Part shown: one piece after another, positions 24,501-34,897 of the stretch
How positions within the stretch are numbered: the first letter of the stretch is position 1
Layout: each line of letters starts with the position of its first letter
NCBI GenBank assembly: GCA_037447605.1
Contig: CM074809.1
Location: 851,705-915,704 of the forward strand
DNA: 64,000 nucleotides
Direction: 5' to 3'
Source: Zygnema circumcarinatum
Lineage: Eukaryota; Streptophyta; Zygnematophyceae; Zygnematales; Zygnemataceae
The notes under the pieces: generated by a model
Databases searched by the model: none
What the model saw: only the letters and a program-made list of their open reading frames with translations
What the model was told of the DNA's origin: nothing
Translations under genes and position numbers: made by a program

Positions 24501-27500
24501 TAACAAAACGACACTCGACGAGATTTTGTAAAAACTTCATTCTCTAAGGTTCTATTGAGAACCAGATTGCACTCACAGGCTCGTAAGACCATTTAGCTTG
24601 TCAAAGGACGAGGGGATACTCCCCGTAAGCTGATTAAATGACAAATATCTGCAAGAATCCAGCAATAAACCAAGGTGAATCCAATTTATGCGTTAGATCA
24701 ACAAAGTAGAGATCTTTTCTCTGAGCAGTAACTCGTACTATATCCGCAGGCATCCTTCCAAACACTTCGAGGCTGCAGATTTCCTTTTTCTGCGCACATG
24801 CTTAAGGCAAAAGCGTGCACACCAACCATGAGAAGTCGAGTCGGTACTTACAGATCTGTAAGGGAGGTCAGATTGCTAAAGGAAGAGGGAATAGGGCCAG
24901 TCAACGCGTTATTTGACAATTTCCTGTCACAGGCAATGTCCCCCATTAGAAACGAGTCAGTAGAATAGGGAAGATCCTTGATTGAAACAAGCATATGAAG
25001 ACAATGGCGGTTTTTTGTGTAATAGACACAAGAAAAAGACCAATGGCAAAACAGAAACTTGCAAGGGGATAAGCTTTAGAAGCCGTCGCCACACAATATA
25101 GCATCTTCTAAAACGACGAAAATCAGGGAAATCACACATTATTTTCAGATTTCGAAGTCCGCCAAGAGTCTCGGGAAGGATGCCGGTGAGCCTGTTGACC
25201 GACAAGTCCCTGCATGCAGCATTCCATGCGATGTGGATCTGGGAATAAGGAAATGGCAGTTACTGTAACTGAAAAGAATGTAATAATGTAAACGGTACAA
25301 AAAGTATAAACCGTGGATAAAAATCGTACGGTACATACTTCGGAAATCTGAACATTAAATTCAGCCTATACAGTCAGTGCTCGAGTCCATTTCTTTGGAT
25401 GAAATCATCCAGTTCACATTTGAGTGTCGGGGGTCCAGTATGTATACAAAAAAGGTGGTTGGAAAAAAAGTAAAAAGACAGTAAAACTTGTCTAGATTAA
25501 CATTGTTGGGAAAGTATAACTTTAGTTGATCCAAGCCTTCACAACTCGAAAAGGTTAAGAGATGCTCACAATTCCTCCAACGTTGCAAGGTTACCGATTG
25601 AAGGTGAAATGGTCCCGTTCAGCTGACTGTTACTCAGCGAACTGCAAAAGCAGACACTCATCGATTAGGTGGCTGCATAGGGGTTGCCCTTTCTTCCACC
25701 GAAGAGGCTTTCCGTCTCAGGAAAACAGGATACATTCATCTTCAGAAGTGGGTATTGCAAACTTCCATCTCATCTCAAAATAACGTCACAGTTTGTTTCT
25801 TTTTAATCCACACAGATTCCACACCTTAGCAAAATATTGAACTAAGAGATACGAAAGGGATTAACCTTTCCTGGAAAAGGACACCAAAGAAGTTCCACGA
25901 CTGGAGCTGACTTAAGTATTTTTTAGCCATCCTAGTACTCCAATGTATTAAAATTCCAGTTTAAGTGCAGCCATTGTGAAGTTCCCCTTAACCAGCCACA
26001 AAATAAATTGTATCACCGCATACATCAATCAAAGAAAAGGAAGTGGAGGGCCTGGGATTCTCACAGTTTGACCACTAATCTTGGCTGCGGAGTTGTGCAG
26101 TATATACCCCACCAGCTGCATACAGGATAGTTTGGGTTCCAATTCAAGAGAAGCCCAAGGGGATCTTCTGTGATGGTCCGCTTGAACTCCAAAAGAATGA
26201 GAACTGCATCAGAAGGGTCGCCAATATTTAAGAATTAACTTCTTTTATTACAAAACACTTCTCCTTACTCACTCTTTTGAATTTCCTTACAGAGTTCGCC
26301 TACATGTACAAACAAACATTGACATGCATATGCGTCAAAAAGCAAGCTTGGGCGTCTTTTCCCGACCAGCAGAAAGTCTTAAAATAGCTCGAGGTCATAG
26401 AAGTATTCCAATAGGCAGCTGGGAGACAGGCCCAAGCAGCTTCCGCCCTCCCAAACATTGCACATTTCTCCTACAGTTGGATGGTTTCTAGCATAGACTT
26501 TCACGGAACAAGAGGGCAACGTCGACTAATATCTCTAGGGTCACGTATGTTGATCGGCGACCCTTGCATGCCTTGCATAAATGACCGGATAAAGGAAGCT
26601 TTTCTGATAATCAGTTCCTTGAACAGAAGCCATACATTGTCAAAGTCCAATCTCAAAACTAGGGACAGCTGCTCAGCTGGACACAGTTGACAATTCGTTT
26701 CGACATATAATGCCAGACTTCCATAGTCGGATCAACGAGGTCCGGCCATGAAAGAGACCGAAGATGACTTCCTCACCATCTAGTCCTTAGCTTTGGGCAC
26801 TTCATTTCCTTGTGGCTAATGCGTTATCCTTGTTTGCTAAAAACTGCAGCAGGTGACTATTTCTTTGAACATATCTCAAAGACTGCGGTGAAGAGGAATG
26901 ATTTTCCTTAAGTATTGTATTTTGTTAATGAGGTCCATGCTATGCGATGAAAGGAAGATAAACATTTAAAGACAAAAGACAGCAATAGCACATGTCCCCT
27001 TTCGATACCTTCTGGAGAAAGTGGAGGCGATGGTGGCCTTGCTGGAAGCCGAGGTGGAGGTGGTCTTGGAGGAGGCCGAGATGGAGACGGCCTTGAAGAA
27101 GGCGAAGATGGAGGTGGTGTAGGAGGAGGCGAAGGTGGAGGTGGTGTTGAAGGAGGCGGAGATGGTTCTGGTTCTGGTGCTGGTGCTGGTGCTGGTTCTG
27201 GTCCTGGTCCTGAATCTGTAGCGCAGTTTGCTGCGAGAGTTCAAGCAAACAAACGAGATCATGAAACTTGTCAAACTCTGAAAATGCCCACAGGTCTATC
27301 TGGACTAGTGACATTTATCACTAACATTTATCATTTATCATTTATGGGAGTTACTTCCATTGAACCTCATATTACCGTGATTTGGACACTCGATACACGT
27401 GAAACATGAGTCTTCACTCCTTATACGGTAAAATTAGAGTAAAAACATTAGCTATGATTCCGTTGGTGAAGACACAGCACACACGTGTTCAGAACACTCA

Positions 27501-28781
27501 ACCATTTCAGCCACTATCTACTCGAGCAGAATCTAGGAATGAAACCAAGGTATGGTGACATAATTCTAGGGTATGTATGTGTGACAGAGCTACTATCTGG
27601 AAAAGTGTGGAGCAGGAGCCCAACCTCTACGTAAAACGAGTTTTGGGCGAATTTTCAGTGAACCATTGAACATTGTCTCTAGAGCTTGACAAAAGCAAGA
27701 TATCTCATTTCTTAGGTAACGAAGAAGCCATTCAGTGACAGTTTTGCTGATGATCGGTGAGGATTGGCAAGTAGTTTTAAGAATCGGATGAATCTAACCC
27801 CCATAGTTCATTTATAATAGGTTAAAAAGCCACTGCCTGAGTGATACATGTGAGCGAAAAAGTAATGCACGTCCACAATACATTAGGTTTCAAGATACTT
27901 AAACTTTGGTGCTAGACGAAGTCTATAGTCACTTGACCTCCAGAAGAGACTGTATGATATGCATACAATACTTCAGCAATTTCAAATGATTTTTGTTGAA
28001 GAACAGGTGTCAGGCTTGAGGGACTTAGGGGGGGAGTGCAGGGTTGCGGATAGCGCTCCCCTCTCTTTCTCTCCCAGTGGCGGATCCAGGATCTTAGCAT
28101 AAAATATATGAGATAAAATGAAAAAAAAGTCGACTTTCAAAATCTGAAGGGGGAGGGCTAAGCCCCCCCAACTTGTAGATGTAGATCCGCCACTACTCTC
28201 TCCCACTCCATCTCTACGTTTCTTTGCCTTTCTCTCCCACTCTCGCCCTCTCTCCCCCTCTGTCCCTCTCTCCATCTCTACCTCGCTCCCTCCCTCCCTC
28301 CCTCCCTCACGTATTATCCTTCTATCCTTCTCCAAGCCCCTCCTACCTCCTCTTCTTCACCGTGCGTGCCCAAAAGTCCACTTACAGGATGCTGGGACAC
28401 AAATCACGCTACTTTTCTTCAAAATAGCGGCTGAGCAACCGAAACCGTTGAGTTTCTTGAAGGTCAATGTCTTTGTGAAGCACCTCGCCAATGAGACGCA
28501 AGTCTCCCTCGGTAAAACACGGTGTTTTTTCCCGTTGCATTTAGCTGATAATCCTGCACCCCCCCGACCAATGCCCCGCAGCCACGTCAGCAGCATAATA
28601 CTGCTGCCGCCGCAGGGTTCAGCGCGCCGCGTCCTCGCCAGGGAGGGAGGGAGGGAGGGTTCAGGGCCGCACCGCGCGCCGGCTCGACGCCCGCCAGCAA
28701 CAGCAGCAGAAGCGCCGCCCCCAGGCCCAGGCCCAGGCCGCGGGGCCCCGCACTTGCGCCCGCCATTGCGCCGCCCGCCAT
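18511..28781 (-). CDS. Secreted LysM-LRR-EGF-papain-EGF-LysM chimera
   Basis: Model of 22 exons in consistent phase, 1,074 residues: 28781-28673 (donor uncertain), 28553-28386, 27230-27009, 26203-26065, six 72-nt exons (25641-25570, 25209-25138, 24923-24852, 24648-24577, 24133-24062, 23957-23886), 23669-23320, 23078-22890, 22603-22377, 22042-21905, 21703-21484, 20711-20529, 20276-20133, 19791-19676, 19556-19467, 19338-19231, 19080-18883 and 18702-18511. Residues: signal peptide 1-~36, LysM 40-91, Pro-rich linker 93-165, LRR N-cap and seven LRRs 167-395, EGF-like ~405-472, peptidase C1A 474-731, EGF-like 732-792 and 793-840, then three clear LysM modules and one weak one to 1074. Protease residues are all present: Gln533 (DQGRC), Cys539 (SCWIFA), His673 (VDHSV), Asn693 (NSWG). 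No I29 propeptide is seen. N-glycosylation sites lie near the LysM part. LysM binds GlcNAc polymers and C1A cleaves proteins; an extracellular or wall location is inferred. The 5' end and the joins over the two longest introns (27231-28385, 26204-27008) rest on splice signals and phase only. Confidence 0.78.
20921..21110. repeat. CCATTGG-rich palindromic array in an intron
   Basis: Repeated CAACCATTGGA units, first in direct tandem (20925-20998), then mixed with inverted forms (TCCAATGG) and perfect palindromes (ACCATTCGAATGGT, twice). It lies inside the protease-gene intron between 20712 and 21483. Hairpins are likely. It is not a CRISPR array: units are short and spacers are only 2-6 bases. 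Confidence 0.9.
28195..28316. repeat. CT-rich tract in the intron after the first LysM exon
   Basis: CTCTCCCTC-like repeat ending in (CCCT)n, within the intron 27231-28385. It is antisense to the host gene, unlike the CT leaders elsewhere. Confidence 0.8.
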
Positions 28782-29340
28782 TGGCGCCTGAACCCCTGAA
28801 CCCTTTAACCCCCGAAGCTCCCTCCCTAGACTCCAGAGCAGGCCCTGGATAGGCCGAAGACGGCGACCGTCGTTTGCGGGGGAGGCGGTTACTGTCGAGT
28901 CAACTACAAAACATTCTCACCGTAGTACGGCAGTCTTGTCGTACCGGCAGTCAGGTCGGCCATTTTGTCGCTTAGGATGAGAACGGAGATATCGCCATAT
29001 TGGCGGGGTATCGGGTGCGACCGACAATTCCGGCCGGTACTGCCAGCCGGTCAGCGGGAGGCTGGCTCTCGCACAGATTCGTTGGCGGCCGCCGCCCAAA
29101 TTCTGTCGGTCATAACCGATACGTCGGCAAGGTCGCGATATGCTCACATTCGTCGCAAACGACAAACAAGTCTTACAAGCCGCAGGCTTGCGTCATCATT
29201 AGGGGGAGTCAGACCTTGACCATCGCCAAATCAATTTCGCCAGCCCGTCGGGCCAATTCTGCTTTGTACGGCAGGCCTTTTTCGCCAAAAGTGGACGTTC
29301 GACAGGCTCGGGCGCCGCGAATTCAAGAAAGCGATTATTT

Positions 29341-30403
29341 TAGGAAAATGATATAGCGGCCCCACTTTTTGGATATCGGCGCCCCCTTTTGGGAAAAAAT
29401 GTACTTTTTTTTTGGCTAATCAACCCCCCACACTTGGATCTTTCGGGAGGAGAGATCTTGTAGACAATCGGATCCCGCGCCTCACGCGCAGGATCCGACC
29501 GTGCACCGACGTACGGCGCCGCGCATCGCGGCGTGGCCCGCGGGATGCGGCGAGCCTACGGAAACGTTGTCCTCACCTAACCCGTTTGGGTCAGAGGTTG
29601 CCACGTGGCAGTCTGCCATTGAACAGCCCTGCTGCCGGTCCCCCATGCCGAATTGCCGATACAGTGGACCCCCATATTTTCCACCTTGTACAGTGCGTCC
29701 CCAAGAAATTCGCCCCGATTTTGCCGGAACCACCTTTTTGTACGGTAACTCAATGTTAACGTATTAGGGGTGTTAACCTAACCTGACCTATTCTCCAATA
29801 CAAAATCTGTTAATCGAAACGGATTTCAAACATGGGTCACGCTTTTACGCTGTACGGTAAGTACGAATAAAATCTCTAAGTCGTACGGTATACGTACGGC
29901 ACCAATAGGAGCTCGTGTATCTAAATCACGGTACGATACGACACGATACGATACGTACGAACAGACATGAACTCTAACATAATACCGCTCGCCTATTGGT
30001 AACACGGACCTTATATTTGCAAATTACAATATTTTCGCCCAGTATTTGCCGAAGCCATGGCGAAAATATTATGGGGGTCCACTGTATCGGCATGGGGGAC
30101 CGGCAGCAGGGCTGTCCAATGGCAGACTGCCACGTGGCAACCTCTGACCCAAACGGGTCAGGTGAGGACAACGTTTCCGTAGGCTCGCCGCATCTCGCGG
30201 GCCACGCCGCGATGCGCGGCGCCGTACGTCGGTGCACAGTCGGATCCTATCCTGCGCGCGAGGTGCGGGGTCCGATTGTCTACAAGATCTCTCCTCCCGA
30301 AAGATCCAAGGGGGGGGGGGGAGGGGGATGATTAGCCAAAACAATTTTTCCCAAAAGGGGGCGCCGATATCCAAAAAGTGGGGCCGCTGTATCATTTTCC
30401 TTT
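29341..30403. mobile_element. Foldback element with ~340-bp arms
   Basis: The left arm (about 29345-29682) and right arm (about 30062-30402) are near-perfect reverse complements. Both carry GGCCCCACTTTTTGGATATC or its complement at the outer end and ACAGTGGACCCCC-type sequence at the inner end. The loop is about 380 bases. The outer ends resemble those of the element at 16675-17537, so both probably belong to one family. Open frames in the arms are mirror artefacts. Confidence 0.8.
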
Positions 30404-32274
30404 TTATTCATTTATAGTTTTTGTGTTTGTGCTTTTGCTTTTCCTCTGCCCCTCTGGCATTTTTGTACTGTAACCTATTCCGCCGTACGGACGGGACAGA
30501 CAGGTTCCGCGGTTTCCGATCCGAATTCTGCAATCGAAATCGTACCTTTTCGCCGGCGAAATCTTTCCATTCCGCCGGCGATGGTCAAGGTTTGACTCCC
30601 CGTAGTAGGGTTGGGGGCACGGTCCCCCTCCGACCCGTGCCCAGGGGCACGTGCCCCCCCCCCCCCCCCCCCCCCTTGGGGGGGGGGCATGCCCCTTTTT
30701 CGTGCCCCGTGACGTGACTGCATTGAGCAATTCAAATCGGCCCCAAAAAGAATATAATATTTTTAAAACGGTACGGTTGAAGGTACGGAAAGTACAGATG
30801 AATGTACTAAACGTACGAATCAAGGTACAAATGTACGGAAAATATGAAAAGTACGGACAGTACTCGACACAACAATCGTCACCGGCCCGGGCCCAGTCGT
30901 ACGAGGTAAGCGTCACGTGACAGGGGGCACGGGGGGGCACGAAAAATATGGGGAAAATTTTTGGAGGCGTGCCCCGGGCACGGACGGTCAAAAATGGGGG
31001 GCATGCCCCCCCCCCNNNNNNNNNNTAACGTATTAGGGGTGTTAACCTAACCTGACCTATTCTCCAATACAAAATCTGTTAATCGAAACGGATTTCAAAC
31101 ATGGGTCACGCTTTTACGCTGTACGGTAAGTACGAATAAAATCTCTAAGTCGTACGGTATACGTACGGCACCAATAGGAGCTCGTGTATCTAAATCACGG
31201 TACGATACGACACGATACGATACGTACGAACAGACATGAACTCTAACATAATACCGCTCGCCTATTGGTAACACGGACCTTATATTTGCAAATTACAATA
31301 TTTTCGCCCAGTATTTGCCGAAGCCATGGCGAAAATATTATGGGGGTCCACTGTATCGGCATGGGGGACCGGCAGCAGGGCTGTCCAATGGCAGACTGCC
31401 ACGTGGCAACCTCTGACCCAAACGGGTCAGGTGAGGACAACGTTTCCGTAGGCTCGCCGCATCTCGCGGGCCACGCCGCGATGCGCGGCGCCGTACGTCG
31501 GTGCACAGTCGGATCCTATCCTGCGCGCGAGGTGCGGGGTCCGATTGTCTACAAGATCTCTCCTCCCGAAAGATCCAAGGGGGGGGGGGGAGGGGGATGA
31601 TTAGCCAAAACAATTTTTCCCAAAAGGGGGCGCCGATATCCAAAAAGTGGGGCCGCTGTATCATTTTCCTTTTTATTCATTTATAGTTTTTGTGTTTGTG
31701 CTTTTGCTTTTCCTCTGCCCCTCTGGCATTTTTGTACTGTAACCTATTCCGCCGTACGGACGGGACAGACAGGTTCCGCGGTTTCCGATCCGAATTCTGC
31801 AATCGAAATCGTACCTTTTCGCCGGCGAAATCTTTCCATTCCGCCGGCGATGGTCAAGGTTTGACTCCCCGTAGTAGGGTTGGGGGCACGGTCCCCCTCC
31901 GACCCGTGCCCAGGGGCACGTGCCCCCCCCCCCCTTGGGGGGGGGGCATGCCCCTTTTTCGTGCCCCGTGACGTGACTGCATTGAGCAATTCAAATCGGC
32001 CCCAAAAAGAATATAATATTTTTAAAACGGTACGGTTGAAGGTACGGAAAGTACAGATGAATGTACTAAACGTACGAATCAAGGTACAAATGTACGGAAA
32101 ATATGAAAAGTACGGACAGTACTCGACACAACAATCGTCACCGGCCCGGGCCCAGTCGTACGAGGTAAGCGTCACGTGACAGGGGGCACGGGGGGGCACG
32201 AAAAATATGGGGAAAATTTTTGGAGGCGTGCCCCGGGCACGGACGGTCAAAAATGGGGGGCATGCCCCCCCCCC
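29757..32274. repeat. 1.25-kb direct duplication flanking the N gap
   Basis: 29757-31015 and 31026-32274 appear the same throughout except for the length of a C homopolymer (about 30655-30674 in copy 1, shorter in copy 2). The copies abut the 10-N gap. This may be real tandem duplication or one locus assembled twice. Confidence 0.9.
31016..31025. other. Assembly gap (10 N)
   Basis: Ten N bases between the two copies of the duplication, directly after a C homopolymer. Confidence 1.
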
Positions 32275-32390
32275 GGGCATGCCCGTGCCCCCGTGCCCCC
32301 AACCCTACCCCGTAGTATACTAAATTCGGAAATTTAGTACGCTCCGGGCCAAGTCTGACCCTCCCCCCCTATTATTGCGCTGAAGAAGGG

Positions 32391-32453
32391 AAGGGAAGGT
32401 GGCATCTCATGAATGCTGACGTCATGCTGTTGAGTCAGCAATCTTGCTATCTT
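32391..32453. repeat. Dispersed ~65-bp repeat, copy 2
   Basis: Matches 15797-15862 (GGTGGCAT.TCATGAAT, CTGACGTCATG, TTGAGTCAGCAATCTTGC). It lies immediately right of the compound inverted-repeat element. Confidence 0.85.
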
Positions 32454-32993
32454 TTTTCTTTCAAAAAAACCTCTCTTTTGGACTCAACTTTTCCTAACCT
32501 TTGGGCGTATGCCATGCGTATGACACAGGTTGGCACTCATCGAGCTCCTTCAAAACATCATGGCAAGATTTGCGGCCTGTCAGCTCAATTGTCTCTCTAT
32601 TGGAGTGGCCAATCGTGGCAGGTTGCTCCCCTCTCCAATGGGTAGTTTTGTAATGCTTCAGAACCGCGCAGACTCAACTCAAACCTAAAGCAAAGCACCA
32701 AGTCATCTTTCTCTAACAAGGCGTCAAACTTGGGCTTGCAAGCAGCATGTATGAACGTGGAAAGGAGAATGAGCCAAAGTGGAGAGACACTTGGAGACAA
32801 AGTGACTCCATTAGAGGCTCCCTTTGACATCTCGGACAAAATCAATCGAGAGATTAAGATTCGACCATTGATTGCTTCATTAAACTTCGAATTGGCGACG
32901 CTGCGCTGGCAAAAATAACCATTCAAAAGGTTGTCGCTACAACCACAACAATATCCGCAATATGTACAGCAATACTCTGCTGAGGCATCATGC
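32454..32993. other. Intergenic, no gene seen
   Basis: A 62-residue open frame (32730-32918 +) shows no recognisable domain. The stretch is probably the downstream region of the small membrane-protein gene plus repeat flank. Confidence 0.35.
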
Positions 32994-34127
32994 CTACTTG
33001 TACCATCTCATTAAGGAAGCCCTCCAAACCCTCCATACGTAGATTGCAACGATCAGGCTGCCCACTAGTAATAAGGGCCACCCTGGTCCCTCTTGCTTCA
33101 ATCGCCTCATATGATCAACACGACCAGAATCCATTGATACGAATCCCGCCAACAACGCGAAAGCAAAAACGGTGGCTCCCAATGTCATGACGGTGGAGTT
33201 CCATTTAACATACGAAGAGGGCTGCAAAATGGAAAGAAAAGGAAGTTAAGGGCACAGCAGACCTTGTTTCAACCGGAGGCTTCATTCAGGGGAACAATGT
33301 TCTTAGCTGAATAGTTTAGTGTCGAATCTAAGTTTTAGACGAAAGATGCACAATTCTGCCTCTCCGTCTCCCTGATTTTGCCCTCCCCGCCCACCCTTCC
33401 GATCTCCTTTCCCATACTCCCAACTGTAATTCCCTCCCTTCATGTTTCCCTCTGCTCTCCGATCTAGGCTGTCAAACCAGCCTTTCTTGCTTTTATCTCC
33501 GTCAAGAGCTTCTCTCTCCTCTCTCCGTGTCGTAATCTTCTTCTCTGCCACCCCTCATTTTCCAATTTCTTCTGCCCTCGCTCACTCACTCCTTCCTCAT
33601 TACTCCATCCCTCGTTTCGCTCATCTAACCTCTCTGCTCTTCCTTCCCTCCCAGTTACCTACACTCACCTCTCCTCCCACCCTCCCTCCCTCACTCCTTC
33701 CCTCGCTTCTTCCCTCCCCCGCCAACCCCCCATTGCTCTCCTTTCCCCCTTCCCCATTTCCTTTTCCTCACTCACCGCCTTTCCCCTCCCAACCTCTTTA
33801 TCCTCCCATATATGCCCCCACTACCCACTGACATAATCCCCTTGCCCTTACCTGCGGCTCTCCATCCAGGCGAATGATCATCCCCTCCTTCCCTGAGTAT
33901 GTCGTCCTAGAAAGCCCATTCTTCTTGTCCGGCACGAGCTCCATTCCCCTCCCTGAAACTACGGAAAATGCATACAGCCCCTTCATATTATACGCCTTCA
34001 TAATGCCCGCCACGTCAATCCTGTTCGGCTCCCATCCCTTCAGATTCACCATGAACTGATGCTTAGGCCCCTGCCCCCTCTCATACAGATGCACCTCCGC
34101 CTGCGGCTGCTTCTGCAGCACTCCCAT
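32994..34127 (-). CDS. Small two-helix membrane protein, unrecognised family
   Basis: Two exons (34127-33852 and 33221-32994) joined in phase give 167 residues, beginning MGVLQKQPQAEVHLYERGQG. Residues 1-~92 look like a soluble domain with repeated Arg/Lys/Glu and the signature LKGWEPNRIDVAGIMKAYNM. Two hydrophobic segments follow, near residues 103-122 (TVMTLGATVFAFALLAGFV) and 139-155 (WPLLLVGSLIVAIYVWR). The tail is basic. The intron is 630 bases and CT-rich in the plus direction. The composition is strongly protein-like and the splice sites are good, so the gene is probably real. I do not recognise a family; a single-domain ER or organelle membrane protein is a guess. Confidence 0.72.
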
Positions 34128-34897
34128 TCTCTCTCCCTTCCTTCCTCTCGTCCTCACGCGAGCATGCAGAGAGAGAGAGAGAGAGAGGAGGCGGAGGCAG
34201 GTTCGGCAGAGAGATGAGAGCAGTGGGAAGAGCGAGCGCAGAGAGGAGAGGAGGGAGGGAAAACAAACCGAGGGCTTTGAATAAGTTGTGCGCCAAGATC
34301 CAGTAGGTCCACTTCTCCGGATCAACGCTTTTCGAGGCGAATCATAACTTGATCTCACAGCATCGAGTCGCATACAGTGTATCGGGTCGGAATCACGACT
34401 TGACTCGACAGGATTTAACTTCTGTTGAACTTGAGGTTGGAAAGATCAACGGTGGATACTACTGTAATGTAATATGACGAGAGGCGTTAACTTTAGTTCC
34501 ACCTTTTCTAGGAGTGCGGTTGATCGGCGAGTCCACCGAAACGTTGATCCGACTGGAGAACCTTGGCGGCCCTTCCACGGAATTGGTGTTTCTGCCAAAG
34601 CTTAATAGAGGCGCCTCTGCCGTGGGAGGGAGAGGCAGGGGGAGAGGGAGGGGGAGAGAGGAAATGAGAGATTGTGAGGCCTGCAGTGAGAATACGTTCG
34701 TGACTGCGTAAATTTGGAGAGCTGGAAGTCGTACTCGGGGCTTTGCTTGCAGAAGTTGGCGAAGAGATGGGGGAGAAGTAGAGCGGAGGAGAGAGGTTGT
34801 TTATGAGAGGTTGAGAGTCTCGCTTGCTTGAAATTCCTTGGAGATTATAGAGAGTTTTTTTTTTTTTCTCCTCTCTGTTCGAGTAAAATAGGGAGCG
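34128..34897. promoter_or_regulatory. Head-to-head upstream region (small membrane protein / PUX8-like)
   Basis: 770 bases between two divergent starts. A short duplicated word pattern (GATTTCGATC-like, 34320-34400) and a GA-rich run at 34620-34665 are visible. I see no clear TATA box. Confidence 0.4.
34158..34256. repeat. GA-rich tract in the leader of the small membrane-protein gene
   Basis: GAGAGA with GGAGG repeats on the plus strand, 30 bases upstream of the minus-strand start at 34127, so CT-rich in the sense direction. Confidence 0.75.

Larger units (their letters stand above)
29195..32379. mobile_element. Compound inverted-repeat element around the assembly gap
   Basis: The left end (29195-29230, ATTAGGGGGAGTCAGACCTT) matches the reverse complement of the right end (32351-32379) imperfectly, and of internal sites near 30580 and 31850 (GGTCAAGGTTTGACTCCCC). 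The interior is GC-, GTAC- and homopolymer-rich and has no recognisable gene. The whole stretch is best read as nested or compound non-autonomous elements with a duplicated section. No transposase is visible. Confidence 0.5.

Noticed and set aside
28357-28596. Separate small LysM gene starting at 28596
   Set aside because: The exon ends in a strong GTAAGT donor, and its phase joins the proline-rich exon at 27230; a signal-peptide exon lies just upstream. One longer gene is more likely, though the first donor (GTGCGG) is weak.
30404-32280. Paired ORFs with PPPPPLGGG-type sequence
   Set aside because: They come from C/G homopolymers and duplicated or inverted repeat arms and appear in mirror-image pairs.
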